Source of the DNA: Gilvimarinus algae
GTDB taxonomy: Bacteria; Pseudomonadota; Gammaproteobacteria; Pseudomonadales; Cellvibrionaceae
NCBI RefSeq assembly: GCF_030518215.1
Contig: NZ_JAULRT010000060.1
Location: 186,001 to 250,000, forward strand
DNA: 64,000 nt
Reading direction: 5' to 3'
Part shown: positions 8,787-18,837 of the stretch, one piece after another
How positions within the stretch are numbered: position 1 is the first letter of the stretch
Layout of the letters: each line of letters opens with the position of its first letter
Program-made: the position numbers and the translations under genes
The notes under the pieces: generated by a model
The model's input: the letters and a program-made list of their open reading frames with translations, nothing else
Databases searched by the model: none
Told to the model about the DNA's origin: nothing

Positions 8787-9485
8787 GTGCGACTGTCCAT
8801 ACTGCTGATTGAGGATAACCTCGCCATAGCACGGCAGCTGACCGAGTTTTTAACCGGGCTCGGTTGGGCGGTAGCACATGTTAGTCGCGGCAAAGCCGGT
8901 GCCGACAGCGCCATTCGTGATGCCGGCGATTACGATCTCGTACTGCTGGATTTGAATTTACCGGATATGGATGGCTTAGAGGTCTGCCGCCTTATCAAAG
9001 GCCAGGCGCCGGTGGTTCTTCCAGTGTTGATGTTGACGGCGCGCGATGCCTTTACCGACAAAGCCGCCGGTTTCGGTCAGGGGGCTGACGATTATCTTGT
9101 CAAACCGTTTGATTTTCGCGAGTTGGCGCTGCGCTGTGAGGCGTTGACGCGGCGCGAGCGCTTGCACTCTCATGAGACCATGGACATTGGTGAGTTGCGC
9201 CTCAATCTCAGAGAAAAAACCGCCAGCCGCCAGCGACAACCTCTGGCATTAACGCGAGTGGGCTTTGCCGTTTTGCAGGCACTTGCAGAGGCCTATCCGC
9301 GTGCGCTGACCCGCTCGCAGTTAATACACAAAGTCTGGCGCTCCGAGCCTCCCGACAGCGATGCGCTGCGCTCCCACATTTACAGCGTACGCCGTGTATT
9401 GGACAAACCCTTCGCCCGACCGATGCTGAAAACCATCGTCAATGTTGGCTACAAACTTGAAGTCTACGATGATGATTCGTTCTAG
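8787..9485 (+). CDS. OmpR/PhoB-family response regulator
   Basis: The 232-residue protein has a receiver domain with acidic IEDN near residue 8, phospho-acceptor Asp in LVLLDLNLPDMDGLEV near 53 and Lys in YLVKPFDF. A winged-helix DNA-binding domain follows at about 130-228 (RSQLIHKVWRSEPPDSDALRSHIYSVRR read in two parts). It starts at GTG 8787. Its 3' end overlaps the start of the sensor kinase gene, so the two are coupled. A pair of 11-bp-spaced TTCACAC repeats downstream may be its binding site. Confidence 0.88.
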   Translation: MRLSILLIEDNLAIARQLTEFLTGLGWAVAHVSRGKAGADSAIRDAGDYDLVLLDLNLPDMDGLEVCRLIKGQAPVVLPVLMLTARDAFTDKAAGFGQGADDYLVKPFDFRELALRCEALTRRERLHSHETMDIGELRLNLREKTASRQRQPLALTRVGFAVLQALAEAYPRALTRSQLIHKVWRSEPPDSDALRSHIYSVRRVLDKPFARPMLKTIVNVGYKLEVYDDDSF

Positions 9486-10704
9486 CCTGGCGCGCCGTAT
9501 CACCCTGCGGTTTGTGGTATTCACCCTGGTGTTATCGCTGGTTTACAGTGCAGCGGCGGTCGTCATCGCCTACATCGCCGAGGACCAGGTTATCGACAAC
9601 CTTCTAGAGCGTGAGGCGCAAGCTTTGGCCCAGGGTTACACGGCTGCAGGGCAAGAGCCGGTGCCGAGCAGCCCGATGATGCAGTTGTTTATAGCACGCG
9701 AAGCACCGCAGTCGTTCAAGGCGCGTATGGGTGAGGCGAGCGCCGGTGAGTTCTCCCTCGAGGGACGCCACTATCATTTCCGCCGAATCCGTTTTGCGCT
9801 GGGGGATGCGGGAGTGCTGGTGGCGGATGTGACCGACCTCTTGTCATTTTCCGGTATTCGCAGTGACCTTATATTGATGTCAGTGCTGGCATTGGTGGTC
9901 TCGGTGGCCCTGGCCGTCCTATTTGCCTATAGATTGGCGGCTTATACCACTGGCCCCATCCGCAAACTCACCGAGTCGGTATTGCGTTTGTCTCGTCAGT
10001 ATCAGATTGAGGAGCTCGCCGGTCACAATCGTACCGAGCTGGATGATTTAGTGGCCGTGGTGGAGTACTCGCTGACAAAACTCAATGCATTGCTCGAACG
10101 CGAGCAGGCATTTAACAAAGACGTGAGTCACGAGCTGCGCACCCCCTTGACGATTATTCGCAATCAATTGGCGCTGGCAGACTCACGCAATATCCAACCG
10201 GGCGATGTGGCACAGATGCAAGAAGCTGTGGCCGATATAGAACGAATCGTGCAGAGTTTATTGGCCCTCGCTCGGGCTGAAACCTCCGAGCGCGAAGTCT
10301 TTGAACTCACTGCGGTGATCGAAGAGTCCATCATCGTGAGGGAACCGCGAGCCGCCGGCATCACCGTGACACTGCCCGAGCGCATCATCGTGCAGGGGAA
10401 TCGGCAGCTGGCCGCACTGGTGATGGGGAATTTGATCGACAATGCGTTGAACCACAGCGCGGATGGCTCGCTGGATATTTTCTATGAAGACGGCCATCTT
10501 CGGTTTGCCAATCCCGCCACAAGCCTGCCGACGGGTGACCCCCTGCAGCCGGGTGTTGCGCAGCATGGAAGCCAGGGCATCGGCCAGGGGCTTTATCTGG
10601 TGCAGCGAATTTTACAGGCAATGCACTGGCAATGCCGTTTGGAGGTGGCCGACTCCAGGTTCTGCGTATCGGTCGAGCCTACCCCTGGCGGCGACACGCG
10701 GTAA
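9469..10704 (+). CDS. Sensor histidine kinase of the two-component pair
   Basis: The 411-residue protein has transmembrane helices near residues 13-38 and 135-160 flanking a periplasmic sensor region, then HAMP, then HisKA with FNKDVSHELRTPLTIIR (phospho-His). A short HATPase domain follows with N box GNLIDNALNHS and G2-like GSQGIGQGLYLVQRIL. ATG 9469, or 9472, overlaps the regulator gene by 17 bp. The ATPase G1 region is not typical, which is seen in several compact kinases. The signal is unknown. The neighbouring DJ-1 protein hints at envelope or carbonyl stress. Confidence 0.85.
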   Translation: MMIRSSLARRITLRFVVFTLVLSLVYSAAAVVIAYIAEDQVIDNLLEREAQALAQGYTAAGQEPVPSSPMMQLFIAREAPQSFKARMGEASAGEFSLEGRHYHFRRIRFALGDAGVLVADVTDLLSFSGIRSDLILMSVLALVVSVALAVLFAYRLAAYTTGPIRKLTESVLRLSRQYQIEELAGHNRTELDDLVAVVEYSLTKLNALLEREQAFNKDVSHELRTPLTIIRNQLALADSRNIQPGDVAQMQEAVADIERIVQSLLALARAETSEREVFELTAVIEESIIVREPRAAGITVTLPERIIVQGNRQLAALVMGNLIDNALNHSADGSLDIFYEDGHLRFANPATSLPTGDPLQPGVAQHGSQGIGQGLYLVQRILQAMHWQCRLEVADSRFCVSVEPTPGGDTR

Positions 10705-10717
10705 AAAACGCTCGCAA

Positions 10718-10735
10718 TTCACACGCATTTCACAC
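10718..10735 (+). promoter_or_regulatory. Candidate OmpR-type response-regulator site
   Basis: Two TTCACAC copies, at 10718-10724 and 10729-10735, are spaced exactly one helical turn (11 bp) apart between the sensor-kinase gene and the DJ-1 gene. OmpR/PhoB-family regulators bind such direct repeats, so the neighbouring regulator may control the DJ-1 gene from here. The assignment is inferred from spacing and location. Confidence 0.5.
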
Positions 10736-10775
10736 CCGATAAATCATCCTGCTCCAGGCTAAACAGGAGGCTGAG

Positions 10776-11858
10776 ATGATTAAGAAAATAGGTAGTGTTG
10801 TTCTTGCCGCGTTCGCGGCTTTGTTGATCTTGGGGCTGTGGTTAAGCAGCCTGTTGGAGGACGACTCACACAGGCAGACGCTAGAGCAAACCCGGCCGGA
10901 GGCGTTGGCGTATTTGCGCTCGGCTATAATGCCATCACGGGGAAAAATTCTCGCTGTCGTCACCAGTACTGATTCCATGGGGGCAAGTGGACGCTATACA
11001 GGATACGAGTTGACCGAACTCGCCAGGGCGTACTATGTGTTTACCGCCAATGGCTTTGAGGTGGATATCGCCAGCCCGGCCGGTGGTGAACCGCCCGCTG
11101 TGATCGACACCGACGATATGGGCGCTTATGACTACGCGTTTATTAACGATGCTCAGGCACAGCGCAAGCTCACCCACTCACTGCCATTGGCAGAGGTGAA
11201 TGGCGATGTCTACGAAGCGGTGTACTTTGTCGGCGGGAAGGGAGCCATGTTTGATTTTCCCGGCAATGGGGCTATTCAGGCATTGGTCCGGCGCTATTTC
11301 GAAACGGGAAAAGTGATCGGTGCCGTCTGCCACGGGCCGGCCGCCCTGGTTGAGGTGACATTGTCCAATGGCCGGCCTCTGGTGGAGGGGCGGCGGGTGA
11401 GCGGCTTCACCAATGAGGAGGAGCTGTTGCTGATTCCGGGCGCGCGCGAGATATTTCCCTTTCTCTTGCAAGAACAGCTGACAGCGCTGGGTGCCAGATT
11501 TTATTCCGGGCCTGTGTACCTGAACACCATCAGCCAGGATAAAAACCTTCTGACCGGACAAAACCCCTGGTCGGTGTGGAGCCTGGCCGAAGCGATGATC
11601 AGTCAGCTGGGCTACCGGCCGCTGCCACGGGAGCTGACCGGGGAAGAGCACGCCGTTGCTGTGCTTGAACGCTATGAAACTCTGGGGAATGGCGCAGCGC
11701 GTGCCATGCTAACCGAGCTGTCCGAACAGCGCCGGCCGCTGACTCGTAACCTGATTGCCATGCACAGTATCGTGGCGCTTATGCAGCTAAAAGTGGGCAA
11801 GGCCATCGATCTGGTTGGCCTGGTTTGGCGCGCCAAACAGTTGGACTTGTCGAGCTGA
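10776..11858 (+). CDS. Membrane-anchored DJ-1/PfpI-family protein (Hsp31-like)
   Basis: The 360-residue product starts with one transmembrane helix (about 5-27) and continues with a DJ-1/PfpI domain. The nucleophile elbow is GAVCHGPAAL, with Cys near residue 184, and an acidic residue lies in YTGYELTELARAYYVF. Family members are glyoxalases, deglycases or chaperones such as Hsp31. The C-terminal 80 residues add a helical extension. AGGAGG at 10765 supports ATG 10776. The gene follows the two-component pair after 71 bp that hold a probable regulator site. Confidence 0.82.
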   Translation: MIKKIGSVVLAAFAALLILGLWLSSLLEDDSHRQTLEQTRPEALAYLRSAIMPSRGKILAVVTSTDSMGASGRYTGYELTELARAYYVFTANGFEVDIASPAGGEPPAVIDTDDMGAYDYAFINDAQAQRKLTHSLPLAEVNGDVYEAVYFVGGKGAMFDFPGNGAIQALVRRYFETGKVIGAVCHGPAALVEVTLSNGRPLVEGRRVSGFTNEEELLLIPGAREIFPFLLQEQLTALGARFYSGPVYLNTISQDKNLLTGQNPWSVWSLAEAMISQLGYRPLPRELTGEEHAVAVLERYETLGNGAARAMLTELSEQRRPLTRNLIAMHSIVALMQLKVGKAIDLVGLVWRAKQLDLSS

Positions 11859-11884
11859 ATATCGAGCCGGGTTTCGCTGCCCGG

Positions 11885-12706
11885 CTAAAAACCGAGTGGG
11901 TATTCAAGCAAGGTAAAGTGCAGTACGTTGACGCTCCAATGGGTCAATAGGGCGGCGCTAAAGCGGCGCGTTAGCGTGTAGACCAGCGCGTAGCAGCCGC
12001 CGGCAAACAGAAAGAGCGCAAACGCCGGGTGGGAAGGTGGTGCGTGCGCCAGGGCAAATACCGCGGCACTGATGCCCAGTGCCAACCAGGTGGCGCCGCA
12101 GCGCTGAGGGAATAATTTCTCCAGCTGTCTTTGCAGCAGCAGGCGAAAAAAGGCCTCTTCGGCCAGCACGGCAATGGCTAGGTTACAGAAGATAAACACC
12201 AGAGCCGCTGCGGGCCATTTCGGTTGCGCGGCAAGATCAAAGATAAAGTGGGCTGTAGCAATAACCGCGAGCGCGAACACCAATGATAGACCAAGGGCTA
12301 CGGGGAGCGGTCGTTTTGCCCCTGCGCTCCAGAGCCAGAGCAAGGTCAGGTAACCGGCCAGCGCTTTGCCGAGGTTGGCAAACAAACTGAAGTCCAGTTC
12401 GCTGTAATCATAAACCAGTGGGTAGTGAAAGCCTGCCGGGCGGAAAATCGCGGTAAAAAATCCCAGTAGCACACAGCCTGCCCATAGCGCGGCAAACAGT
12501 AAGCGGCTTAAGTGAGAAGTCGTTGGGGTCAGGCTCAGGGCCGCCAGTCCCGTGCCCATAAGCGTCAGGCTGACGAGGTTGGCCAGAGGCAGCAGCCCCG
12601 AGTAACAGAGAGCTATGGCAAGCCATAGTAGGGCAAGACTCAAGCCGAATTTGTGCTTGAGGGAAAAGCTCCGGTGGCAAAGGCGCGAGGATGGTTTGGC
12701 CATCAT
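11885..12706 (-). CDS. CPBP-family intramembrane glutamic protease
   Basis: The 273-residue protein has about eight hydrophobic helices and the CPBP (Abi, RCE1-like) motifs: EE in VLAEEAFFRLLLQRQL, His in FALAHAPPSH and HWSVNVLHF. Such proteins are membrane proteases, in bacteria often of unknown target. ATG 12706 (or 12703) starts 4 bp after the stop of trmB, so the two are probably co-transcribed. The frame is open further upstream, but that part is inside trmB. Confidence 0.8.
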   Translation of the reverse strand: MMAKPSSRLCHRSFSLKHKFGLSLALLWLAIALCYSGLLPLANLVSLTLMGTGLAALSLTPTTSHLSRLLFAALWAGCVLLGFFTAIFRPAGFHYPLVYDYSELDFSLFANLGKALAGYLTLLWLWSAGAKRPLPVALGLSLVFALAVIATAHFIFDLAAQPKWPAAALVFIFCNLAIAVLAEEAFFRLLLQRQLEKLFPQRCGATWLALGISAAVFALAHAPPSHPAFALFLFAGGCYALVYTLTRRFSAALLTHWSVNVLHFTLLEYPLGF

Positions 12707-12710
12707 CTTT

Positions 12711-13409
12711 TCAGCGTTTTGCGTACACCAGGTCCCAGACACCGTGGCCCAGCCGCTCGCCGCGCTTTTCAAACTTGGTAATGGGGCGGTAATCCGGTCG
12801 CGGCGAGTAACCGCCATCCGCCTGGGTGTTGCTGTAGCCCTCGGCCGCGTCCATCACTTCTTTCATGTGCTCGGCGTAGTTTTCCCAGTCTGTCGCCAAG
12901 TGCAATACACCGCCCGGTTTGAGCTTGCGCAGAATGTGCTGCACGAACTCCGGTTGCACAATACGGCGTTTGTTATGCTTTTTTTTATGCCAAGGGTCGG
13001 GAAAATATATCTGCAAACGAGTGAGGCTGTTGTCGGCAATACAGTCACTGAGCACATCGGTGGCGTCTGCCATATACACTTTCAAATTGGTCACACCTGC
13101 TTCGCCGGCTGTGTGAATCAGGCGGCCAACGCCCGGCGGGTGAACCTCTATGCCGATAAAGTCCTTATCGGTTTCCTGCTCAGCCATAGTGCGCAGCGAG
13201 TCGCCCATGCCAAACCCGATTTCCAGAACCAGCGGCGCCTCGCGGCCAAACGCCTCCCTGGGCTCAATCGGACCACTGAACAAACTGAGACCGTAGACTG
13301 GCCAGTAGCGCTCAAAGGCTTTTTTCTGGCCGTCGGTCATGCGTCCGGCGCGGATCACAAAGCTGCGGATGGATTTCTTTTTGTATTCGGGGCGAAATTC
13401 TTCGGTCAT
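12711..13409 (-). CDS. trmB: tRNA (guanine-N7-)-methyltransferase TrmB
   Basis: The 232-residue protein is a class I SAM methyltransferase with motif [14 protein letters not shown] near residue 60 and the TrmB signature [24 protein letters not shown] near 140, quoted here only to locate it by its core FPDPW. It ends with the [12 protein letters not shown] element typical of TrmB. It makes m7G46 in tRNA. It lies 9 bp after the DUF423 gene on the same strand. Confidence 0.94.
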   Translation of the reverse strand: MTEEFRPEYKKKSIRSFVIRAGRMTDGQKKAFERYWPVYGLSLFSGPIEPREAFGREAPLVLEIGFGMGDSLRTMAEQETDKDFIGIEVHPPGVGRLIHTAGEAGVTNLKVYMADATDVLSDCIADNSLTRLQIYFPDPWHKKKHNKRRIVQPEFVQHILRKLKPGGVLHLATDWENYAEHMKEVMDAAEGYSNTQADGGYSPRPDYRPITKFEKRGERLGHGVWDLVYAKR

Positions 13410-13418
13410 GGACGGGAC

Positions 13419-13793
13419 TTATTTAACGTGTTTGAAGGCGGCGATAAACAGGCTGATCCAGCCGAGCAAAAAACAAACGCCACCGATGGGTGTGATAGGG
13501 CCAAAAAAGCGCAGACCGGTTAGCGCGAGCGCATAGAGGCTGCCGCTGAACAACACGGTGCCGGCGATCATCAGCCAGCCGGACGCGCTCAGCCAGGCAC
13601 TGCTGAAGTGGCGCAGCAGTAGCGCAATGGCCAGCAGTGCCAGGGCGTGGTACATCTGATATTGTACACCGGTCTCAAAGGCCGACAGCAGCTTGGGGGC
13701 AAGTCGCGACTTCAGGCCGTGGGCGGCGAAGGCGCCCAGGCCTACGGCCACAAAGCCGGAGGCCGCTGCCAAAACGAGAAAAATCTTAGCCAT
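13419..13793 (-). CDS. DUF423 membrane protein (YgdD-like)
   Basis: This 124-residue protein has four hydrophobic helices and the DUF423 hallmarks GLGAFAAHGLK near residue 18, YQMYHALALL near 46 and GSLYALALTG with ITPIGG near 100. The family is widespread in proteobacteria without a settled function. It starts a minus-strand unit with trmB and the CPBP protease, downstream of the rpoH terminator. Confidence 0.88.
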   Translation of the reverse strand: MAKIFLVLAAASGFVAVGLGAFAAHGLKSRLAPKLLSAFETGVQYQMYHALALLAIALLLRHFSSAWLSASGWLMIAGTVLFSGSLYALALTGLRFFGPITPIGGVCFLLGWISLFIAAFKHVK

Positions 13794-13821
13794 CAGAGAG
13801 TCCGTGAAAAAGACAGTGACA

Positions 13822-13850
13822 TAAAAAAACCGCGCGGAAGCGCGGTTTTA
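13822..13850 (-). terminator. Rho-independent terminator after rpoH
   Basis: On the minus strand the sequence reads AACCGCGC, a TTCC loop, GCGCGGTT and then a run of T. It lies 24 bp after the rpoH stop and should end the ftsYEX-rpoH transcript. Confidence 0.9.
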
Positions 13851-13873
13851 CAGCCCATGTGGCTGGATGCCGA

Positions 13874-14734
13874 TCAGGCGGCCTCAAGCATCATGGTTTT
13901 AACTTTTTTCATGGCGTTTTTTTCCAGCTGGCGAATGCGCTCAGCGGAAACACCATACTCGGCAGCCAGATCATGCAGGGTTGCCTTGTCGTCGTTGAGC
14001 CAGCGGCGCTGCAGAATCGTTCGGCTGCGCTCGTCCAGTTGCTCCATGGCTTTCTCCAGACCATTGACGCTGGTTTCTTCCCAGTTGGCGGCTTCCAGCT
14101 GCAGGGCCGGGTCCTGCCGTCTGTCTTCGAGATAGTGCGCCGGAGCGACGTAGTGGCTGTCTTCATCGTCGCCCTCGGGGGCGTCAAAGGCCGCATCGTA
14201 AGAAGACAGGCGACTCTCCATTTCACGTACGTGCTTGACGTCTACGTTCAAATCTTCGGCAACGGCTTTGGCTTCATCGTTGGTGAGCCACGCCAAGCGC
14301 TTTTTCGCACCGCGCAGATTGAAGAACAGTTTGCGCTGAGCCTTAGTGGTGGCCACTTTGACGATGCGCCAGTTCTTCAGAATAAACTCGTGAATTTCCG
14401 CCTTGATCCAATGCACGGCAAAGGAGACGAGACGCACGCCTTTTTCCGGGTTAAAGCGCTTGACCGCTTTCATCAGGCCGACATTGCCTTCCTGAACCAG
14501 ATCGCCCAGAGGCAGACCGTAGCCGTTGTAAGAGCGGGCGATGTGTACGACAAAACGCAGGTGCGCCATCACCAGTTGGCGGGCGGCGTCGAGATTGCCG
14601 TTGTAGTAAAGGTCTTCAGCGAGAGACTGCTCTTCCTCTACGGATAAGACGGAAAAGCTGCTGACAGCCTGCACATAGGCGTTGAGGTTCGCGCCCGGCG
14701 ACAGATTCCCCAATGGCTGTAGGCTTGTGCCCAT
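13874..14734 (-). CDS. rpoH: RNA polymerase sigma-32 factor RpoH
   Basis: The 286-residue protein has region 2 ([21 protein letters not shown] and [15 protein letters not shown]) with the sigma-32-specific RpoH box QRKLFFNLR. Region 4 has the helix-turn-helix [19 protein letters not shown]. It directs the heat-shock response. ATG 14734 follows GGGAG. The open frame extends 14 codons further, without a better start. It lies behind ftsX, as in many gammaproteobacteria, and is closed by a strong terminator. Confidence 0.96.
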   Translation of the reverse strand: MGTSLQPLGNLSPGANLNAYVQAVSSFSVLSVEEEQSLAEDLYYNGNLDAARQLVMAHLRFVVHIARSYNGYGLPLGDLVQEGNVGLMKAVKRFNPEKGVRLVSFAVHWIKAEIHEFILKNWRIVKVATTKAQRKLFFNLRGAKKRLAWLTNDEAKAVAEDLNVDVKHVREMESRLSSYDAAFDAPEGDDEDSHYVAPAHYLEDRRQDPALQLEAANWEETSVNGLEKAMEQLDERSRTILQRRWLNDDKATLHDLAAEYGVSAERIRQLEKNAMKKVKTMMLEAA

Positions 14735-14792
14735 AGTGTCAACTCCCAATAATAACCTTGATACCTCCCGAAGCACCGCCTCGGGGTCGATT

Positions 14793-14822
14793 AGTCTAGC
14801 ACTACTGCTTAGAGACTTCCAA
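14793..14822 (-). promoter_or_regulatory. Candidate sigma-70 promoter for rpoH
   Basis: The minus strand has TTGGAA (14817-14822) and TAGACT (14793-14798) with an 18-bp spacer, in the 180-bp gap between ftsX and rpoH. The match is moderate. It would give rpoH its own transcript in addition to read-through from ftsX. Confidence 0.35.
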
Positions 14823-14913
14823 TAACCTAAAGTTCCCGGTAAACCTCAAAGAAAACAGTGGCTTACCCAACTTAACATTTGTGTGGCGGGTGCCTGCCCA
14901 ACCCGCGTTGTCG

Positions 14914-15912
14914 CTACCGGGGTTTGATGGCGGACAAATGCCTGCCCACGGCCAGCCAGGCGCCGGCGAGCCCCACCAGACCGGCGAGCAGCACCAGCTG
15001 CGCACTGCTTATAATGTCGAGTCCGCGCAGGCGGAAATCGCTTTGATACAGGCTCGCCAGGCTGGCCACCGGGTCGGACAGCCAGTGCAGGCCGGTCGCG
15101 AGCAGCAGTAGCGCTGCAAGGCCCCCACCCAGCCCATACCACAGGCCGGTGTAGAGAAAGGGGCGACGAACATAGGCATCGGTGCCGCCCACGAGCTTAA
15201 CCACCAGAATTTCCTCCCGCCGGCTCTCGATGGTCAGGCGGATCGTATTGCCAATCACCAGTAACAGGCCGAGTACCAGCAGCAGCGCCAGGAAAAATAC
15301 GATGCGGCTGGCCAGCTCGATCAGCTGCTCCAGTCGCTGGACCCAGAGCATGTCCAGCCTCGCATCGTCGGTGAGCGGGTTGGCCTGCAACTGTTGCAGC
15401 AGCGCCTGCAAGGGTTCGCCCTGGCTGGCGCTCAGGGTGGGCTGGACCAGTAGCACCGCAGGCAGCGGGTTTTCCTCCAGATCATCCAGCACATCGCCCA
15501 GGCCAGAGTGCTGGCGAAACTCCTCAAGTGCCTGCTCGGGATTGATCAGCGTGACCTCGGCGACGCCTGTGTGGTTGCCAAGTTGTCGCTGCCACTGCCC
15601 GACGGCATCGGCGGCGGCATCGCGTTTGAGAAACACCGAAATCTGGCTGGAATCCTGCCACTGGTAGCCCAGCGAGCGGACATTATCGAGTGCGACAAAC
15701 AAGGTGGCGGGCAGGGCGGTGGCGATGGCCACCACCAGCCAGGTGAGCAGGCTCTGCAGGGGGGTGCGCAGCAGCCGCAGCAGACTCTCGATGGCGCAGG
15801 TGCTGTGGTGGGCCTGCCAGGCCGCCAGGCGGTCGCGCCAATGGGTTTTGCTCTGCACCGCGCCCTGCGGGCGCGAGTGGCTGCGTTGATTGGCCCGCGC
15901 CGCCCGAGTCAT
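14914..15912 (-). CDS. ftsX: Cell division permease FtsX
   Basis: The 332-residue protein has the FtsX layout: a basic cytoplasmic N-terminus, one helix at about 55-75, a periplasmic domain (VSLGYQWQDSSQISVFL region), then three helices in the C-terminal half with the conserved SRREEILVVKLVGGTDAYVRRPF segment before helix 3. With FtsE it couples the divisome to peptidoglycan amidases. Its ATG overlaps the ftsE stop by ATGA. Confidence 0.94.
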   Translation of the reverse strand: MTRAARANQRSHSRPQGAVQSKTHWRDRLAAWQAHHSTCAIESLLRLLRTPLQSLLTWLVVAIATALPATLFVALDNVRSLGYQWQDSSQISVFLKRDAAADAVGQWQRQLGNHTGVAEVTLINPEQALEEFRQHSGLGDVLDDLEENPLPAVLLVQPTLSASQGEPLQALLQQLQANPLTDDARLDMLWVQRLEQLIELASRIVFFLALLLVLGLLLVIGNTIRLTIESRREEILVVKLVGGTDAYVRRPFLYTGLWYGLGGGLAALLLLATGLHWLSDPVASLASLYQSDFRLRGLDIISSAQLVLLAGLVGLAGAWLAVGRHLSAIKPR

Positions 15913-16577
15913 GACGGGTTACCACCTGCCAGTACGCGGCCGTGCTCAAGGCTCATGACCCGCTTGTTCATTCGCTGGGTGAGCTCGATATCGTGAGTGG
16001 CAATCATCAGGGTCATGCCCAGTTCATTAAACTGGCGAAACAGCGTCATGATCTCGGCGGACAAATCCGGGTCCAGGTTGCCCGTGGGCTCATCGGCCAG
16101 TACCAGCGCCGGTTTGTTCACCACGGCCCGGGCAATGCCTACGCGCTGCTGTTCACCACCGGAGAGGGTAATAGGCTTGAGCTTTTCCTTGTGCAGCAGG
16201 CCGACTTTGTCCAGCGCCGCGCGTACGCGCCGGCCGATGTCCGCGGTCTGAAACCCCGCCACCTGGAGGGGCAGAGCCACATTGTCAAAGACGCTGCGGT
16301 CAAACAGCAGCTGGTGGTTTTGAAACACCACGCCTATGTCCCGGCGGTAGTGAGCAATGCCGTTGCCGCGAATGCGCTCGGTGTTGCGCCCACCGACAAT
16401 AACCTGTCCGCTGGTGGGCCGCTCCATCAGCATGATTAACTTCATCAGGGTGCTTTTGCCGGCCCCGGAGTGGCCGGTGAGAAACACCATCTCGCCGCGC
16501 TCAATGTGGAAATCCACCCGGCTCAAGGCCTCCTGCCCGGTGTCGTAGCGCTTGCTGACCCCGTGGAAACGAATCAC
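15909..16577 (-). CDS. ftsE: Cell division ATP-binding protein FtsE
   Basis: The 222-residue ABC ATPase carries Walker A GHSGAGKST near residue 36, Q-loop VVFQNHQLL, signature LSGGEQQR and Walker B ALVLADEPTGNLD. It energises FtsX at the septum. It overlaps ftsY and ftsX by ATGA at both ends, the usual ftsYEX arrangement. Confidence 0.95.
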   Translation of the reverse strand: MIRFHGVSKRYDTGQEALSRVDFHIERGEMVFLTGHSGAGKSTLMKLIMLMERPTSGQVIVGGRNTERIRGNGIAHYRRDIGVVFQNHQLLFDRSVFDNVALPLQVAGFQTADIGRRVRAALDKVGLLHKEKLKPITLSGGEQQRVGIARAVVNKPALVLADEPTGNLDPDLSAEIMTLFRQFNELGMTLMIATHDIELTQRMNKRVMSLEHGRVLAGGNPS

Positions 16578-17629
16578 CGGTTAAACAGGGCCTCCACAAA
16601 GTCCCGGGCGGCGAAGGGCTGCAGATCGTCGATGCCCTCGCCCACGCCAATAAAGCGCACCGGCAGGCCAAACTGTTTGGTGAGCGCGAAAATCACGCCG
16701 CCCTTGGCGGTGCCGTCGAGCTTGGTCAGCGCCAAGCCGGTAACGCCGGCCGATTCAATAAAGTGCTTGGCCTGGCTAACGGCGTTCTGGCCGGTGCCGG
16801 CATCCAGCACCAACAGAGTTTCATGCGGCGCGCTGGCGTCCAGTTTACCCATCACTCGGCGTACTTTCGCCAGTTCGTCCATCAGGTGGTCTTTGTTGTG
16901 CAGTCGGCCGGCGGTATCGGCGATGACCACATCGACACCGCGGGCCTGGGCGGCCTGCACCGCATCAAAAATCACCGAGGCGCTATCGGCGCCAGTGTGC
17001 TGAGCGATAACCGGTACGTTATTGCGTTCGCCCCAAATCTGCAGCTGCTCCACGGCGGCGGCGCGAAAGGTGTCCCCGGCGGCGAGCATGACTGACTTGC
17101 CCTGACTTTGCAGGCGCTTGGCCAGCTTGCCGATGGTGGTGGTTTTGCCCACGCCATTGACACCGACAATTAAGATCACAAAAGGCTGCGTTTCGGTATG
17201 AACCACCAGCGGCTGCTCGGCGGGTTTGAGCAGCTCGCCCAGCGAGGTCTTAAGCGCGTCGAACAGTGCATCGGGGTCGGCCAGCTGCTTGCGCGCCACC
17301 CGGTCGGTGAGGTCATCAATAATCTGCTCCGTCGCCTCCATGCCCACGTCAGCCACCAGCAGCTGCGATTCAATGTCCTCGAGCAGCTCGTCGTCGATTT
17401 CCTTTTTTCCCAAAAAGAGGTTGCCGAGCCCCTCGGAAAAGTTGCTGCTGGTGCGGCTCAGGCCGCGCTTGATTCGGTTGAAAAAGCCCTCTTTGGCCGG
17501 CGCTTCGGGCGCTTGGTTGTCGACGGCGGCCGGTTGTTCGGCGGGCGCCTCGGAGATGTCCTGTACCGGCTCTTGCGCCTGCGCCTCGCTGCTTTCAGGG
17601 GCGTCTTTCTTAAAGCGTTTAAAAAACAT
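16574..17629 (-). CDS. ftsY: Signal recognition particle receptor FtsY
   Basis: The 351-residue GTPase has an acidic N-terminal A domain of about 70 residues, the four-helix N domain, and the G domain with P-loop VGVNGVGKTTTIGKLA near residue 160, DTAGRLHNK and TKLDGTAKGG. It docks ribosome-SRP complexes to the membrane. The ATG at 17629 begins FFKRFKKD, the usual membrane-targeting start. The longer open frame upstream overlaps rsmD and is not coding. It is divergent from rsmD by 75 bp. Confidence 0.95.
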   Translation of the reverse strand: MFFKRFKKDAPESSEAQAQEPVQDISEAPAEQPAAVDNQAPEAPAKEGFFNRIKRGLSRTSSNFSEGLGNLFLGKKEIDDELLEDIESQLLVADVGMEATEQIIDDLTDRVARKQLADPDALFDALKTSLGELLKPAEQPLVVHTETQPFVILIVGVNGVGKTTTIGKLAKRLQSQGKSVMLAAGDTFRAAAVEQLQIWGERNNVPVIAQHTGADSASVIFDAVQAAQARGVDVVIADTAGRLHNKDHLMDELAKVRRVMGKLDASAPHETLLVLDAGTGQNAVSQAKHFIESAGVTGLALTKLDGTAKGGVIFALTKQFGLPVRFIGVGEGIDDLQPFAARDFVEALFNR

Positions 17630-17704
17630 GGGGCGTTGGTAACCCTTATCGCTGACAAATAAAGGCGCTATCCTACCACTTCTCAAGACGCTGGAGAGAG
17701 ACAG

Positions 17705-18821
<1,117 letters not shown>

Positions 18822-18837
18822 GGTCTGCTAACAGGTC

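Noticed and set aside
11865-11884. AGCCGGG..CCCGGCT hairpin after the DJ-1 gene as a terminator
   Set aside because: No T run follows on either strand in the direction of transcription.
12615-13523. Long open plus-strand frame across trmB
   Set aside because: It is antisense to trmB and the DUF423 gene and has no protein-like motifs.
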